Translations under genes and position numbers: made by a program
Notes under the pieces: model-generated
What the model saw: only the letters and a program-made list of their open reading frames with translations
What the model was told of the DNA's origin: nothing
Databases searched by the model: none
Assembly: GCF_000733295.1 (NCBI RefSeq)
Contig: NZ_JPMI01000232.1
Span: forward strand, 1 to 64,000
Direction: 5' to 3'
Length of the DNA stretch: 64,000 nt
Source of the DNA: Archangium violaceum Cb vi76
GTDB taxonomy: Bacteria > Myxococcota > Myxococcia > Myxococcales > Myxococcaceae
Part shown: positions 21,171-30,521 of the stretch, in pieces
Layout: every line of letters starts with the position of its first letter
How positions within the stretch are numbered: the stretch's first letter is position 1

Positions 21171-21471
21171 CGCAATGGGTGTTGATGGCCTTGATGGTGC
21201 CCTGGCAGGTCCCGTTGGATTTGACGGTGTGGGGGATCTGGGTGATGACCTTGCCGTTCTTCTTGACGGTGAGGTGGTTGGAGCCGGAATGCGTCGAGCA
21301 GCCATTCTTGTTGGCCGCTCGCTTGAGCGTCGCGTGATCGCAATCGCCGGGGTATTTCAGCCCCTTACCCGCGGCGAAACCCGTCACGGAGCCCAGCAGG
21401 ACTCCGAGCAGGAACCAGCCAGGGACTGACGAGGCGGAGCGCTTCAGCTTCGACGGAACCAGAGGTGACAT
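21163..21471 (-). CDS. Small exported 4-Cys protein
   Basis: A 102-residue protein with a hydrophobic segment (about residues 19-36, GWFLLGVLLGSVTGFAAG) that reads as a signal peptide or N-terminal anchor. The mature part contains exactly four cysteines (GDCDH, NGCSTH, GTCQG, THCGG) in a Gly/Asn/Thr-rich basic domain, so two disulphides are likely. No family is recognised. The ATG at 21471 has GGAAGG upstream. Translationally coupled to the DUF3841 gene. Lower GC than its neighbours suggests acquisition. Confidence 0.65.
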   Translation of the reverse strand: MSPLVPSKLKRSASSVPGWFLLGVLLGSVTGFAAGKGLKYPGDCDHATLKRAANKNGCSTHSGSNHLTVKKNGKVITQIPHTVKSNGTCQGTIKAINTHCGG

Positions 21472-21540
21472 CACACCCTTCCTTTCGAGGAGCACCCTGC
21501 TTACGGCATGAGGGCACTCCTCGGGAAGGATCTCCGGGCC

Positions 21541-22287
21541 TCAGCAGGCCACGGCCTCGTCCTGGGGAGACCACAGCGCGGCCTCGGCCGACTGGAGGCA
21601 ATCCCCCAGGAAGCGCAGGTAGATGTCGAGCGCCTCGGAGCCGGTCTCCGCCAGCGTCCGGGCGTTCTCCGGCATCATCTGCAGCAACTCCTCCATCATC
21701 CGCGAGTTGGCGCCGCCCACGTCCAACTGCACGTGCTCCTTGAGGAAGCTGAGCCCCTCCAGCGTCTCCCGGCCGAGCACCCGCGCCACGTTGGACAGCA
21801 GGTGCGGCCCCAGCACCAGCGAGAGGTTCTCGATCTCGAACTCGATGGCGATCTGCGCCGCCGGCAGCTCTCCGGCGATCGTCGCCTCGTGCAGATGCCG
21901 GTAGGCCCGCATCGCGTCCGTGGGGTACTGGGCCAGCAGCCGCTCCGTGTGGAGCATGGCCCGGCGGCGGATGTTCCACCGGCGCACCAGCATCCGCACG
22001 TCGTCGATCATCATCTGGTGGTGGCCGGCCTCCTGTTTGGCGTGCTTGAGCAGCCCCTTGCCAATCGAGTCCATCCCCAGGAGGAGGCAGCGCTGGCCCG
22101 CCCGGCGGATCCACCCCTCCACCGGCTCGGTCATGTACACGCCGAACGAGTGGTACTGGATGAAGAAACGCTCCAGGACCGCCGGCTCGATGGCGGGGTC
22201 CACCAGCCTGCGCATCACCGGATCCGTCGAGATGCGGGCACGGGCGGGGAGGACGTAGGGCTCATACAACTCTTTGACCAGACTCAT
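21541..22287 (-). CDS. Haem-oxygenase-like di-iron (HDO) family protein
   Basis: A 248-residue all-helical protein of the iron-containing redox enzyme family (TenA/PqqC/HDO fold). Ligand-bearing helices are recognisable: FIQYHSFGVYMTEPVEGW, KHAKQEAGHHQMMIDDVRML, IEFEIENLSLVLGP and FLKEHVQLDVGGANSRMM. In most relatives the last motif reads His-x3-Asp-Val-Gly-His; here the second His is Gly and the loop seems two residues shorter, so one metal ligand may be missing. It follows the PilZ-acetyltransferase gene by 45 bp on the same strand and is probably in its operon, hinting at one shared pathway. Confidence 0.78.
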   Translation of the reverse strand: MSLVKELYEPYVLPARARISTDPVMRRLVDPAIEPAVLERFFIQYHSFGVYMTEPVEGWIRRAGQRCLLLGMDSIGKGLLKHAKQEAGHHQMMIDDVRMLVRRWNIRRRAMLHTERLLAQYPTDAMRAYRHLHEATIAGELPAAQIAIEFEIENLSLVLGPHLLSNVARVLGRETLEGLSFLKEHVQLDVGGANSRMMEELLQMMPENARTLAETGSEALDIYLRFLGDCLQSAEAALWSPQDEAVAC

Positions 22288-22332
22288 GGCGACGACTCCT
22301 GACGGCTCTTTCTGCGGTACGGCGACAGCACT

Positions 22333-24432
22333 TCAAACGGTGGGACTCACGGGCGTCAGGCGGCCCAGGGTCGCCTCGCTCACGTACTCCAGGAAATCGG
22401 GCAGCAGCCGGGCGGACAGCAGCCACAGGCAGGGCTTCGCGCCAGACTCGTCGTGCAGCCGGGCGGCGGCGGCGTAGCTGTCGTCCTCATCCTCGCGCAC
22501 GAAGACGAAGGCGTTGCGGCCCCGCCGCGCGTACCACTCGCGGGCCGCGTCCAGCAGCGCCACATAGGCCTCCGGGCCCTCGGGCGTGAGCGGGAACAGG
22601 CGCGCCGAGTCCAGCAGGCGGAAGAGGTTCGTCCCCGGCTGTCCCAGCTCGAGGAGGAGGGCGGCCACCGCCACGCCGTCGCGGCGCGCCACCAGCACCT
22701 GGCGCTCGCGCTCCAGCCCGGCCTCGTGCCACGTCTCCATCGCGTCCCTCAGGTCCAACCGCTCGCGCGACAGGTCCAGCGCGTCCACGTAGCTGGCCGG
22801 ACGCGTGCGGGCGAGCTGCTCCACCAGCCGCCGCTTCTCCTCGAAGCGCGCCGGGCCGAGCTCGAAACCGTGGCCGGTCTGCCCGCTCGGCTCGTCGCAG
22901 CTCACGTGCATCAGGCGCACGGGCATGACGAGGGCCTCGCCGCTGGCCTCGTGTTCCCGCGCGTAGACGTGGTGGACGCGCTCCATGAGGGGCACGGTGG
23001 ACTCGGTGTAGGCGATGAGCCACCGGAAGTCGGGATCGCTCTGGGCGTGCTCCAGCGTGCGCACGTGGATGTCGCGCAGAATCTGTCCGGGCGCCACGTC
23101 CGTGGTGGGCTTGCCGGGGCGCTTGGCCAGCTGGTGCACCAGCCAGGTGTGCCGGTAGGGCCGCACCGAGGACAGCGTGGCCTCCACCCCTCGCTCCGAG
23201 GGCCACACCGTCTGGCAGAAGAGCCGCGGCAGGTGCGCCGCATGGCGGCCCGTCTCCAGGAAGTTGGCGCGCAGCTCCTGGAAGTGCTCCGTCGTCTTGC
23301 CGGCCAGGTTGAAGTAGCCCGAGTCCACGAAGAGCTCCCACAGCGGCTCGAGCAGCCCCTCCGCGCCACGCGTGGCGGGGCAGAGCGCCTGGGAGACGAG
23401 CTGCACCCAGCGCGCCTCGTCCACTGGCGTGCGCGGGGTGACCTGGAGGCCGAACAGCCGTTGCCCGTCCTGCTGCTTGCCGCCCACGTAGCGGACCTCG
23501 CCCCGCAGGAGGATGGGCTCGCCATTCGCGCCGCGCACCTCGAGGGGTTGCAGCAGCAGCCCCGGGAAGATGAGATCCTCGGGCGTGCCGCGCAGGCACA
23601 GGCCGTTGAAGGACAGGTCCACCACCTCGCGCTCGAGCGGCCCCAGCTCGCCCCACAGCGGGTGGTGGAACCAGGCCGTCATTCCCTCGGGGGCGGGCAC
23701 GCGCCGGTGTGAGCGGTGGCGCACCTTCCACAGCCGCCGGGGCAGGGGCGTCACCATCCGGCCGCCCTGCGTCCCGAGCGCCGGCACGCGCATGCGGTAG
23801 GCGGTGTTGTGGCCCACCACCTCGATGTCATAGGGCGCCATGCCCCAGAGCGCCTCCGGCTCCTCCAGCCGCCAGTGCAGCTGCGAGGACGCCACGTCGA
23901 AGTACTCCAGTGACACGCGCAGCGTCCGGCCCAGCTGCCGCAGCAGGCCCTCGTGCTTCATGACGCACACCGTCTTGAGGATGGAGCGGATGCGCTCGGG
24001 CTCGACGAAGGCCTCCTCGATGGGCTGCGGCGACACGGCGGGCAGGGCACGTCCCTCGCGGGCCGCCACGTCCAGCAGGGAGAGGATCTGCCGGCCCTGC
24101 TCCCGCGTCACCCCCACCAGCTGGATGCCGATGGGCGCGTCATACCGGCGTGGGTCGCTCCAGAAGAGCTCCCCCCGCAGCGGGCCGATGGTGCGGCCGT
24201 TGTCGTCCAGCAACAGTTGCAGCAGGCGGTCCCGGGGAGGCAGCTCGGCGCCCGGCTCGGGGAGGGCCCACACCACGGTGGGGCTCAGCCGCGTCACCCG
24301 GCTGCTGCTGATCCCAGGCTGGGACAGGATGAGGTTGATGGACTTCTCCGGCCTCTCGGCGTGCAGCGAGTACCCCGAGTAGCTCCCGGCGGCGAGGCCC
24401 GGTCCGGCCGATGTCTCCACGTCTCCACGCAT
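22333..24432 (-). CDS. PilZ domain protein with C-terminal GNAT-like domain
   Basis: A 699-residue soluble protein. A YcgR-like N-terminal region (about 40-130) precedes a second unassigned part and a PilZ domain: the c-di-GMP motif appears as RHRSHRR (about 237-243) and VVDLSFNGLCL (about 270-280), the R-x3-R plus D/N-x-S-x-x-G pair of functional PilZ domains. The remaining 350 residues contain two-lobed acetyltransferase-like segments (ERERQVLVARRDGVAVAALLL and the following Arg-rich helix). The fusion would let cyclic di-GMP control an acylation reaction (inference). Upstream is a 535-bp region without genes; downstream is the HDO gene. Confidence 0.82.
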   Translation of the reverse strand: MRGDVETSAGPGLAAGSYSGYSLHAERPEKSINLILSQPGISSSRVTRLSPTVVWALPEPGAELPPRDRLLQLLLDDNGRTIGPLRGELFWSDPRRYDAPIGIQLVGVTREQGRQILSLLDVAAREGRALPAVSPQPIEEAFVEPERIRSILKTVCVMKHEGLLRQLGRTLRVSLEYFDVASSQLHWRLEEPEALWGMAPYDIEVVGHNTAYRMRVPALGTQGGRMVTPLPRRLWKVRHRSHRRVPAPEGMTAWFHHPLWGELGPLEREVVDLSFNGLCLRGTPEDLIFPGLLLQPLEVRGANGEPILLRGEVRYVGGKQQDGQRLFGLQVTPRTPVDEARWVQLVSQALCPATRGAEGLLEPLWELFVDSGYFNLAGKTTEHFQELRANFLETGRHAAHLPRLFCQTVWPSERGVEATLSSVRPYRHTWLVHQLAKRPGKPTTDVAPGQILRDIHVRTLEHAQSDPDFRWLIAYTESTVPLMERVHHVYAREHEASGEALVMPVRLMHVSCDEPSGQTGHGFELGPARFEEKRRLVEQLARTRPASYVDALDLSRERLDLRDAMETWHEAGLERERQVLVARRDGVAVAALLLELGQPGTNLFRLLDSARLFPLTPEGPEAYVALLDAAREWYARRGRNAFVFVREDEDDSYAAAARLHDESGAKPCLWLLSARLLPDFLEYVSEATLGRLTPVSPTV

Positions 24433-24967
24433 GTGCGGCTCTCTCCTCAGTCCTCTTCGGGATGAGGGTAATCCCTTTCATGAAAAGAGAACGCCCGGGG
24501 CCCCATTTCGTCAAGGCGGACAGTGCCATTCTTTGCTCATGCGGTCCGCCCGGGTCCACGGGGCTGGAAAAGTCCGTCCCTCCGGGTCGAGACCCTGGAA
24601 CCCCGCTGTATCTCAGGGAAATCCGCTCCCGCGTGGAACCGGGCAAACAATGACTTGCAGGGCGCGCGTGGGGCGTTGTCAGGCTTTTGCCGGGCTGGCG
24701 GTTCTGCAGCCCTGGCGGAGCCGTCCCCCGGTGTTGTGAGTCCATGGCGAAGACGTGCAAGGGATTGCTGGGAATGGAGGGAATGCGAGGACACGGCCCG
24801 GGGAGGGATGTCGGCGGGTGGGCAGCACGGGGGCCGCCGCCGCCGCCGGGTGTGCGCCGGAGGACGAAGCCGCGGTGCGTCGGGCCGCCGGGAAGTGGGG
24901 GCTCTCTCGCTTTCAGGGGCCCGCCCCCATGGACGTTCGCGGCGGGAACGGCGAGGCTTCGCTTCCC
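24433..24967. other. Long intergenic region, no gene seen
   Basis: This 535-bp stretch lies between divergent genes (PilZ protein and TerB-like protein). Several short open frames cross it but none has codon bias, start context or recognisable sequence. It must hold both promoters. A minus-strand TGGCAC at about 24522-24527 is not followed by GC at the spacing needed for sigma-54. I see no repeat or RNA gene in it. Confidence 0.6.
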
Positions 24968-25303
24968 ATGGCGAAACCCACCCCCGAGGATCACTTCAAC
25001 ATCGAGGTGCTCAAGTTGATGCTCCAACTGGCTTGGAGCGATGATCAGATCGACGTGCAGGAGGTGGGGACCATCCTCGGCGCGGCGCGCAGCTGGGGCG
25101 TGCCCGAGCCGGAGGTGGCCGCCCTCAAGAAGGCGCTGGAGGGCGGCGTGACGCTGCCGGCGCCAGACCTGGGCCTGCTGCGAGATCGTTCCGACGAGGT
25201 GCTCGAGGCGGCTCGCGCGCTCATCTCGAGTGATGGCAAGCTCCAGGCCTCCGAGCAGGAGATGCTCGAGGAACTGCGCCTCATCCTGAGCCCCGGGCGC
25301 TGA
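24968..25303 (+). CDS. TerB-like domain protein
   Basis: A soluble 111-residue helical protein. The pattern DHFNIEVLKLMLQLAWSDDQI followed by DVQEVGTILGAARSWGV and later ARALISSDGKLQASEQEMLEEL matches the TerB/co-chaperone-like fold, in which an acidic Asp-Gly-x-(Leu/Ile)-x2-x-Glu loop recurs; the second copy (SSDGKLQASE) is clear and the first (SDDQIDVQE) is degenerate. TerB-like proteins bind metal or membranes in stress responses; a specific role is not evident. The ATG at 24968 is used; an in-frame ATG at 24929 is also possible. The DUF2378 gene follows 24 bp later. Confidence 0.7.
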   Translation: MAKPTPEDHFNIEVLKLMLQLAWSDDQIDVQEVGTILGAARSWGVPEPEVAALKKALEGGVTLPAPDLGLLRDRSDEVLEAARALISSDGKLQASEQEMLEELRLILSPGR

Positions 25304-25327
25304 GCACCCCCCGCCCCGAGAGAGCCG

Positions 25328-25924
25328 ATGGACGCGGATACACGAGAGGCGATGGCCCGGCGCATCGAGCAGTCCACCCCGGAAGATCTGGTCTCCGGGC
25401 TATTCTGCGAGAACGCCTACCTGTCGATACGGGAGATGCTGGGAAGGGACGCGGCGGATTCGGTGCGGGCCGCCACGTGGCCGCTCCGGCCGTGGGCCAG
25501 CTTCCAGCGCTACCCCGTGGGGGAGCTGCTGCGGATGATGGACGCCGCGGCGGACCTCGCCGACAAGCAGGGGCTCCTGTCCTACCCGCAGGCGCTGGAG
25601 GAGATGGGCGGGTGGGTGACTCGCATCACCCAGGGTACACCTTTCAGCAGGGCCGCTCACCTGGCGGTGGGGAATGACCCGCACGAGCGGCTGGCCGTGT
25701 CACAGGCCTCGGCCCGGGTGCTGGTCACGTATGGCGAGCGCAAGTACGAGCGCGAGGGACCCACCCATGCCCGGCTCATCTGGAAGCGCGAGCTGATGGG
25801 GCCCTCGTTCCTGCTGGGGGCCTATACGGTGATCGCCCAGAACATCTCGGGCGTGCACATCACCGTCACCCTGGGGCCGTGTCTGGAGCCGGGGATGAAC
25901 TTCCAGTTGCACTGCTCCTGGTGA
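25328..25924 (+). CDS. DUF2378 (TIGR02265) family protein
   Basis: A 198-residue protein that looks like a member of the myxobacterial paralogous family TIGR02265/DUF2378: the FQRYPVGELLRMMDAAADL segment with a following Tyr-Pro and Gly (LSYPQALEEMG), and the C-terminal beta-rich half (GPSFLLGAYTVIAQNISGVH). The family is greatly expanded in Myxococcales and its function is unknown. It probably shares a transcript with the TerB-like gene upstream and ends 19 bp from the convergent VIT/VWA gene. Confidence 0.68.
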   Translation: MDADTREAMARRIEQSTPEDLVSGLFCENAYLSIREMLGRDAADSVRAATWPLRPWASFQRYPVGELLRMMDAAADLADKQGLLSYPQALEEMGGWVTRITQGTPFSRAAHLAVGNDPHERLAVSQASARVLVTYGERKYEREGPTHARLIWKRELMGPSFLLGAYTVIAQNISGVHITVTLGPCLEPGMNFQLHCSW

Positions 25925-25942
25925 CGGGGCCGGGAGGGGGCC

Positions 25943-28900
25943 TCACTCCTGGGTTTTCGCCACCGGAGCCGGAGCGGGCACCAGCTCCTCGCGCCGCAGC
26001 AGCAGCTGGGCGTTCTGCCTGGGCAGGATGCGCACCTGGAAGCGCCGCTGGTAGGCGTCGTCCTTGGAGAAGACGTTCCGGTCCGTCACCAGCAGCAGGG
26101 CGGTGGGCACCGCGTACCGCTGCGAGTTGTTGCCGTAGTAGTGCACCAGCACGAAGTACGTGCCCGGCGCCGCCTTGCGCGCGTGGTACAGCTCCGGCCC
26201 CAGGCCGTCCGTGATGTCCCAGTGCAGCTTGCCGCCCAGCGACGTCTCCTTGTGCTGGTAGAAGCACTTCTCGGCGTTGGGCTCCATCACCCACAGGTCG
26301 ATGTCCGTCCCGTCCGAGTTCCAGTGCGTGGTGAGCTGGTAGTCGATGGGGCTCGTCTCCTGGAGGTTGTTCAGCTCGCGCCGCCGGGCCTCCAGCGCCG
26401 CCGCCTGCGCCGCCATGGTGGGATGTCTCGCCAGCGCCGTCAGCATCCGGCCGTAGTGGTACGCCGCCACCACCTTCGTCTGCGAGTCGTGGCGCTTCCA
26501 GGCTCGGGCCAGGACGATCTCCCAGTTGCGTGCCGCCTCGGCGGGCCGCCCCGCGGCGTCCAGGGCCAGGGCCTCCTCCAGGTAGGACTGGGGCTCGAAG
26601 GGACGGTTGAGCCGCACGTGCTCGAAGAGCTCCGTGGCGGCCGAGAACTGGCCGAGCGCGAGCAGCCCATAACCCACCAGCCGCAGCGCCTCGGCGTCCT
26701 TGGGGCGCAGCTCCACCGGCGAGGAGAGCGCCCGCACCGCGCCCCACGTGTCGCCCGCGAAGGCCCGCTTGCGCGCCACTGCCTCGTACACCAGCACGTC
26801 GTCCTTGTTCTCCCGCCGCGCCCGCCGGTACGCCAGCTCCGCCTGCAGCCGCTCCTCGCCTCCCGCGTAGGGCTCGTCCCGTAGCGGCTGGGCCTTCATC
26901 CGCGAGCCCAGCTCCGCCTGCTTCTCCTTCAGCCTCCGCAGCACCTCGCGGCCCGACTCCGGCACTCCGTCCAATGACAGCCCCAGCAGCTCGTCCCGGC
27001 GCTGGTCCTCCTGCTGCCGCCGCAGCGCGTCCAGGTCGGTGAGATCCATCTGCTCGTCGCGCACGGCGTAGCGCACGTAGTCGCCCTCGGACTCCAGCAC
27101 CAGCATGGAGGCCCGGGCGTTGGCCAGCCGGTAGTGCTGGCTGAGCGCCACCACCATCCGGTCCAGCTTCACGTCATCCAGCCCCACCAGCCGCGACACG
27201 AAGAGCTCGGCCCACGCGCGGGGAGCGAAGGCGCTGTTCTCGTCGCGGGGCAGGGGCACCGACAGCGTGCGCTCCTCGCCCGCGGCCTGCGTCACCACCT
27301 CCAGCTGCGCCGCGCCGTCGCCCACCAGCCGCCCCGCCACCCGCAGCTCCTGCCCGGCGTAGACGAGGTGCGGCCGGCCCGACACCACCAGGTCCTTCAC
27401 CGGCGCGCCCTTCACGCCCACCCGGGCGAGCACCACCGAGGCCGCCCGGTGCGCGCGCGCCGCCGCGTCCACCTCGGCGCCGGAGAGCACGTTCACCACC
27501 CGGCCCCCACCCGAGCGCGCCAGCGCGTCGAAGAGGTCCGTGTTCACCGACGCCTCGCCGAAGCGGTAGCTCACCCACCGCAGTGTCTCCGCGGCCGGGT
27601 GGCGGGAGATGAGCTCCTCCACGTTGCTCTGTCCCCAGGTGACGTTGCCGTCCGAGAGCAGGAAGGCCGTCACCCGTCCGCCGCCCGCCGCGGGCTTCAG
27701 CCAGTCGCGTCCGGCCCGGTCCAACTCGGACAGCATGCCGCCCACGTTGGAAGCGCCCTCGAGGAAGGCGTGCTCCAGCTCGGAGAAGGTCTGCTGGCGG
27801 GCCTCGGGCGTGTTGCGCCGGAAGCCGGTGCCGTGCAGCCAGCGCGGGCGCACGTCGAAGAGGAGCACCGCGTACTCGGTGAGGCTCGGGTCCTTCTCCA
27901 GCAGCGCGCGCAGCATGGCGCCCTGCAGTGCCCAGGCGTTGCCGTCCTCCGCCGACAGCGAGGTGTCCACCACCAGCACCGCCCGCCCGGTGGCCGCCTC
28001 CTCTCTGCTCTCGGTGAGCCGCTCCGGCAGCCGCACGCGGGTGTAGAAGGCCTGCCCGGGCAGTCCCGCCGGGTCCGCGCCCACCAGCACGTCCGCGTCC
28101 TGGCTCCGGGGCGTGAGCGCCACGTCCAGCACACCATCCCCTTGCAGCTTCGGCCAGTCCCACGCCTGCCACGTGCCGAGCGTGAGCGGCTTGCCCGTCT
28201 GTGGGCCCACCACCACCTCGCCCGCGTGCTTCGGGTCCACGTGCACGCGCGCCGACACCTTCAGGCCCTTGCCCGCGCCCGGCGGCACCGGCCACGTGTA
28301 GCGCAGGCGCTGGCCGTCGAAGAGGAGCGTCTGCTCGTAGGCGATGACCACGCGCTTGAGGGACCTGGGCGGCAGGGGGAACACGCGCGCGCTGAAGTTG
28401 GAGGCGCCCGCCCACTCCAGCAGCGCCGGATCCACGTTGCGGCGCACCACGTCCTCGTACACCTCGCGGGCGCGCTTCTGCTCGACGACGCGGGCCTCCT
28501 GGGGCTCACCCCACGAGCGCTTCGCTCCCGGCGGGCTCGGCGGGGCGGCCGCGACGAGCGTCTCCGCCTTGCCCGAGTCCCCCAGCGGCGGCAGCAGCTC
28601 CGTGGATTGGAAGAGCGAGGGCGAGTCCACCGCCACCGCGCCCGAGTACAGCGCGAAGCCCGCCACCGTCGCTCCGCCCGGCAGCGGGTAGTAGAAGGTG
28701 CCTTCCAGCGCGCGCGAGGTGTTGTTCTCGAAGAGGTAGTCCACCACGGTGCGCGCGCGGGCTCCCTGGATGTACGTCACCACGCGCACCTCGCGCGTCA
28801 CCAGCGGCTGGTAGCGGCCCTCGTCGTCCTGCACCAGCACCTTGGCCACGCGCTGCGCGGTCTCCACCTTGGGCAGCACCGGCCGGGGCGCCTCTTCCGG

Positions 28901-29611
28901 CTTGGACTTCTCCTTGGGCTTCTCGGGGGCGGCGGCTCCAGCGCTTCGGCCACCCGGCGCGCCGCCGCCACTGCCGCCCTTGATGATCTGGATGATTTCG
29001 CGCCGCTTCTGCTCCAGCACGCGCGGGCGCTCCTCGTATTCCTGTTCACCCCCGTATCCATCCGCGGAGGCCGCTGGAGCCTCGGACCTCGGGGCGGGCT
29101 CGGCCACGGGCTCGGCCCTGACCGCGGGGGAAGGGGGCGGCGGCGGCGGGGGCGGGGGCGGGGACGGCAGCGCCTCCGCCGGAGCCTGGGCCATCGCGCC
29201 TTCCATCTGCTCGGAGCCCAGGGACTCGTCCACCTCCGCCGCGCCGACAGTCTGAACGTCGTGGCGGCTCGGCCGTGGTGCTCCAGCCTGGGGCGCTCCG
29301 GTGCGCGGCTCATCGGCGGGCTGAACGCCTCGCCAGTTCGCCGCGACCACGAGCCGCATGAGCTCCTCTTCGGTGACGGGCTGCGGGTCGGCGACGGCGT
29401 CGCGCAGCGCCGGGAGGTCCACCGTCCCCGTGTCCCGCACGCCCGGCATGGTGCCAGGCGCGGTGAGCCCGGCGCGAGCGAACGGCTCCGGGGCCACCTT
29501 GGGGGCCTCGGGCACCGGGGGCTTCTCCTCGTCAGGTGAGCTGCGCTTGCAGCCCGGCAGGGCCAGGGCCGCGAGGAGGAATCCAGTGAGCAGGGCGCGC
29601 GGGAGGGACAT
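25943..29611 (-). CDS. VIT/VWA/TPR/DUF2135 lipoprotein
   Basis: A very large lipoprotein (about 1222 residues). A signal peptide with lipobox ALPGC is at residues 1-22. A Pro/Ala/Glu-rich linker with a run of prolines (about 150-165) follows. Then come a VIT domain (about 270-400, [20 protein letters not shown]), a VWA domain (about 540-720) with MIDAS motif DTSLS and [10 protein letters not shown], a charged coiled coil, TPR repeats (about 970-1040) and a C-terminal DUF2135 domain (about 1095-1160, [19 protein letters not shown]). VIT-VWA proteins mediate metal-dependent protein contacts at the envelope. The ATG at 29611 is chosen by the signal peptide. Divergent from the small lipoprotein at 29762, sharing an AT-rich palindromic region. 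Confidence 0.9.
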   Translation of the reverse strand: MSLPRALLTGFLLAALALPGCKRSSPDEEKPPVPEAPKVAPEPFARAGLTAPGTMPGVRDTGTVDLPALRDAVADPQPVTEEELMRLVVAANWRGVQPADEPRTGAPQAGAPRPSRHDVQTVGAAEVDESLGSEQMEGAMAQAPAEALPSPPPPPPPPPPSPAVRAEPVAEPAPRSEAPAASADGYGGEQEYEERPRVLEQKRREIIQIIKGGSGGGAPGGRSAGAAAPEKPKEKSKPEEAPRPVLPKVETAQRVAKVLVQDDEGRYQPLVTREVRVVTYIQGARARTVVDYLFENNTSRALEGTFYYPLPGGATVAGFALYSGAVAVDSPSLFQSTELLPPLGDSGKAETLVAAAPPSPPGAKRSWGEPQEARVVEQKRAREVYEDVVRRNVDPALLEWAGASNFSARVFPLPPRSLKRVVIAYEQTLLFDGQRLRYTWPVPPGAGKGLKVSARVHVDPKHAGEVVVGPQTGKPLTLGTWQAWDWPKLQGDGVLDVALTPRSQDADVLVGADPAGLPGQAFYTRVRLPERLTESREEAATGRAVLVVDTSLSAEDGNAWALQGAMLRALLEKDPSLTEYAVLLFDVRPRWLHGTGFRRNTPEARQQTFSELEHAFLEGASNVGGMLSELDRAGRDWLKPAAGGGRVTAFLLSDGNVTWGQSNVEELISRHPAAETLRWVSYRFGEASVNTDLFDALARSGGGRVVNVLSGAEVDAAARAHRAASVVLARVGVKGAPVKDLVVSGRPHLVYAGQELRVAGRLVGDGAAQLEVVTQAAGEERTLSVPLPRDENSAFAPRAWAELFVSRLVGLDDVKLDRMVVALSQHYRLANARASMLVLESEGDYVRYAVRDEQMDLTDLDALRRQQEDQRRDELLGLSLDGVPESGREVLRRLKEKQAELGSRMKAQPLRDEPYAGGEERLQAELAYRRARRENKDDVLVYEAVARKRAFAGDTWGAVRALSSPVELRPKDAEALRLVGYGLLALGQFSAATELFEHVRLNRPFEPQSYLEEALALDAAGRPAEAARNWEIVLARAWKRHDSQTKVVAAYHYGRMLTALARHPTMAAQAAALEARRRELNNLQETSPIDYQLTTHWNSDGTDIDLWVMEPNAEKCFYQHKETSLGGKLHWDITDGLGPELYHARKAAPGTYFVLVHYYGNNSQRYAVPTALLLVTDRNVFSKDDAYQRRFQVRILPRQNAQLLLRREELVPAPAPVAKTQE

Positions 29612-29679
29612 GGGCCAGAGGCTAGCCCACGGGGGACCTGAACGCCGATGCCCCCCCGGGAGCCTCATCCGGCTTCACG

Positions 29680-29710
29680 TTTTTTTAATGGAATTTAGAA
29701 AATTCCATTT
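29680..29710. promoter_or_regulatory. AT-rich palindrome between divergent lipoprotein genes
   Basis: A perfect 10-bp inverted repeat (AATGGAATTT at 29687-29696, AAATTCCATT at 29700-29709, 3-base spacer) flanked by T-runs lies in the divergent region. Such AT-rich sequence is rare in this genome. It may be a regulator-binding site in the overlapping promoters or an AT-rich hairpin. Confidence 0.6.
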
Positions 29711-29761
29711 TTCTTCGTTATTCAGGATAATGCTGACCCCACCTCCAAAGGAATGCCTGAC

Positions 29762-30520
29762 ATGAACCGCTCCCTGATGGGTCACTCCCTTCGCCTCCTG
29801 CTGTCCGGACTGATGTTGACCGCCTGCGGCGTTCCCATGGATTCCGAGGAGGCTTCGGCCGAGGAGTTGGGCGTCAAGGAGTCGGCTTCGTGCAGCGGCT
29901 CGAGCGTCAGCGGCCTCTCCATCTCGGGTTTCAGCTCATATGGCGGCGAGCTGGCCGGTGGCGGGACCTGGTCCGTGAGCTACCCGGCCAACGCGGTGCA
30001 CCTGGATTTCCTCCTGGATGGCGCCGTGATTGGCCAGGCGGAGATGCTGGGCGATAGCAATCGCTCCGGTACCTGGAGCTTCAACTACAGTTCAGCGAGC
30101 TGTGGCGCCCAGCACGTCTTCAAGGTGAGGGCGTATCCCATGACCATCGCCAGCAACGGCGAGAAGTTCTGGTGCCCGGGCTCCGGGCCGCAGGAGCGCT
30201 CCTGGAACTTCTCCGAGCCGTGCCCCACGAGCACCTTCTCCTGCGTGCGCAACTTCACCCAGGTCACCTGCACGGGCACCGCCTCCGGCGGCACCGGTGG
30301 CCCCTACGACGCGCTCTGGTTCGAGACCGAGAAGCACGACAGCGGACTGACGTCCAACTACGGCTGGTACCCGGCCCCCCTGTCGAAGAGCTTCAATTGC
30401 CGGATGCCCCTCGCCCCCTTCCAATCGGCCAACGGGACGATGACCATCTCCTTCATCGCGCGTGACGCCAGCGGACTGCAGGCGTCCGTGAAGTCCTACA
30501 CCGCCTCCTGCAGGTTCTGA
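29762..30520 (+). CDS. Cys-rich secreted lipoprotein
   Basis: A lipoprotein of about 252 residues: signal peptide with lipobox LMLTAC (Cys about 21), then two similar beta-rich repeats, each with a Gly/Ser-rich beginning, a central Trp-Ser or Trp-Phe and paired cysteines (SCSGSS to ASCGAQ, FSCVRN to ASCRF). No family is recognised; the fold looks Ig-like. The start at 29762 has AAAGGA at the right distance, whereas the in-frame ATG at 29753 does not. Lower GC and Asn/Ser-rich composition distinguish it from its neighbours. Confidence 0.75.
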   Translation: MNRSLMGHSLRLLLSGLMLTACGVPMDSEEASAEELGVKESASCSGSSVSGLSISGFSSYGGELAGGGTWSVSYPANAVHLDFLLDGAVIGQAEMLGDSNRSGTWSFNYSSASCGAQHVFKVRAYPMTIASNGEKFWCPGSGPQERSWNFSEPCPTSTFSCVRNFTQVTCTGTASGGTGGPYDALWFETEKHDSGLTSNYGWYPAPLSKSFNCRMPLAPFQSANGTMTISFIARDASGLQASVKSYTASCRF

Positions 30521-30521
30521 G

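Noticed and set aside
24500-24545. Minus-strand TGGCAC near the PilZ gene as a sigma-54 promoter
   Set aside because: No GC pair at 10 bases after the GG; the only GC is two bases too close.
24433-24967. Short open frames in the gap upstream of the TerB-like gene
   Set aside because: No Shine-Dalgarno, no codon bias and overlapping frames on both strands; treated as non-coding.
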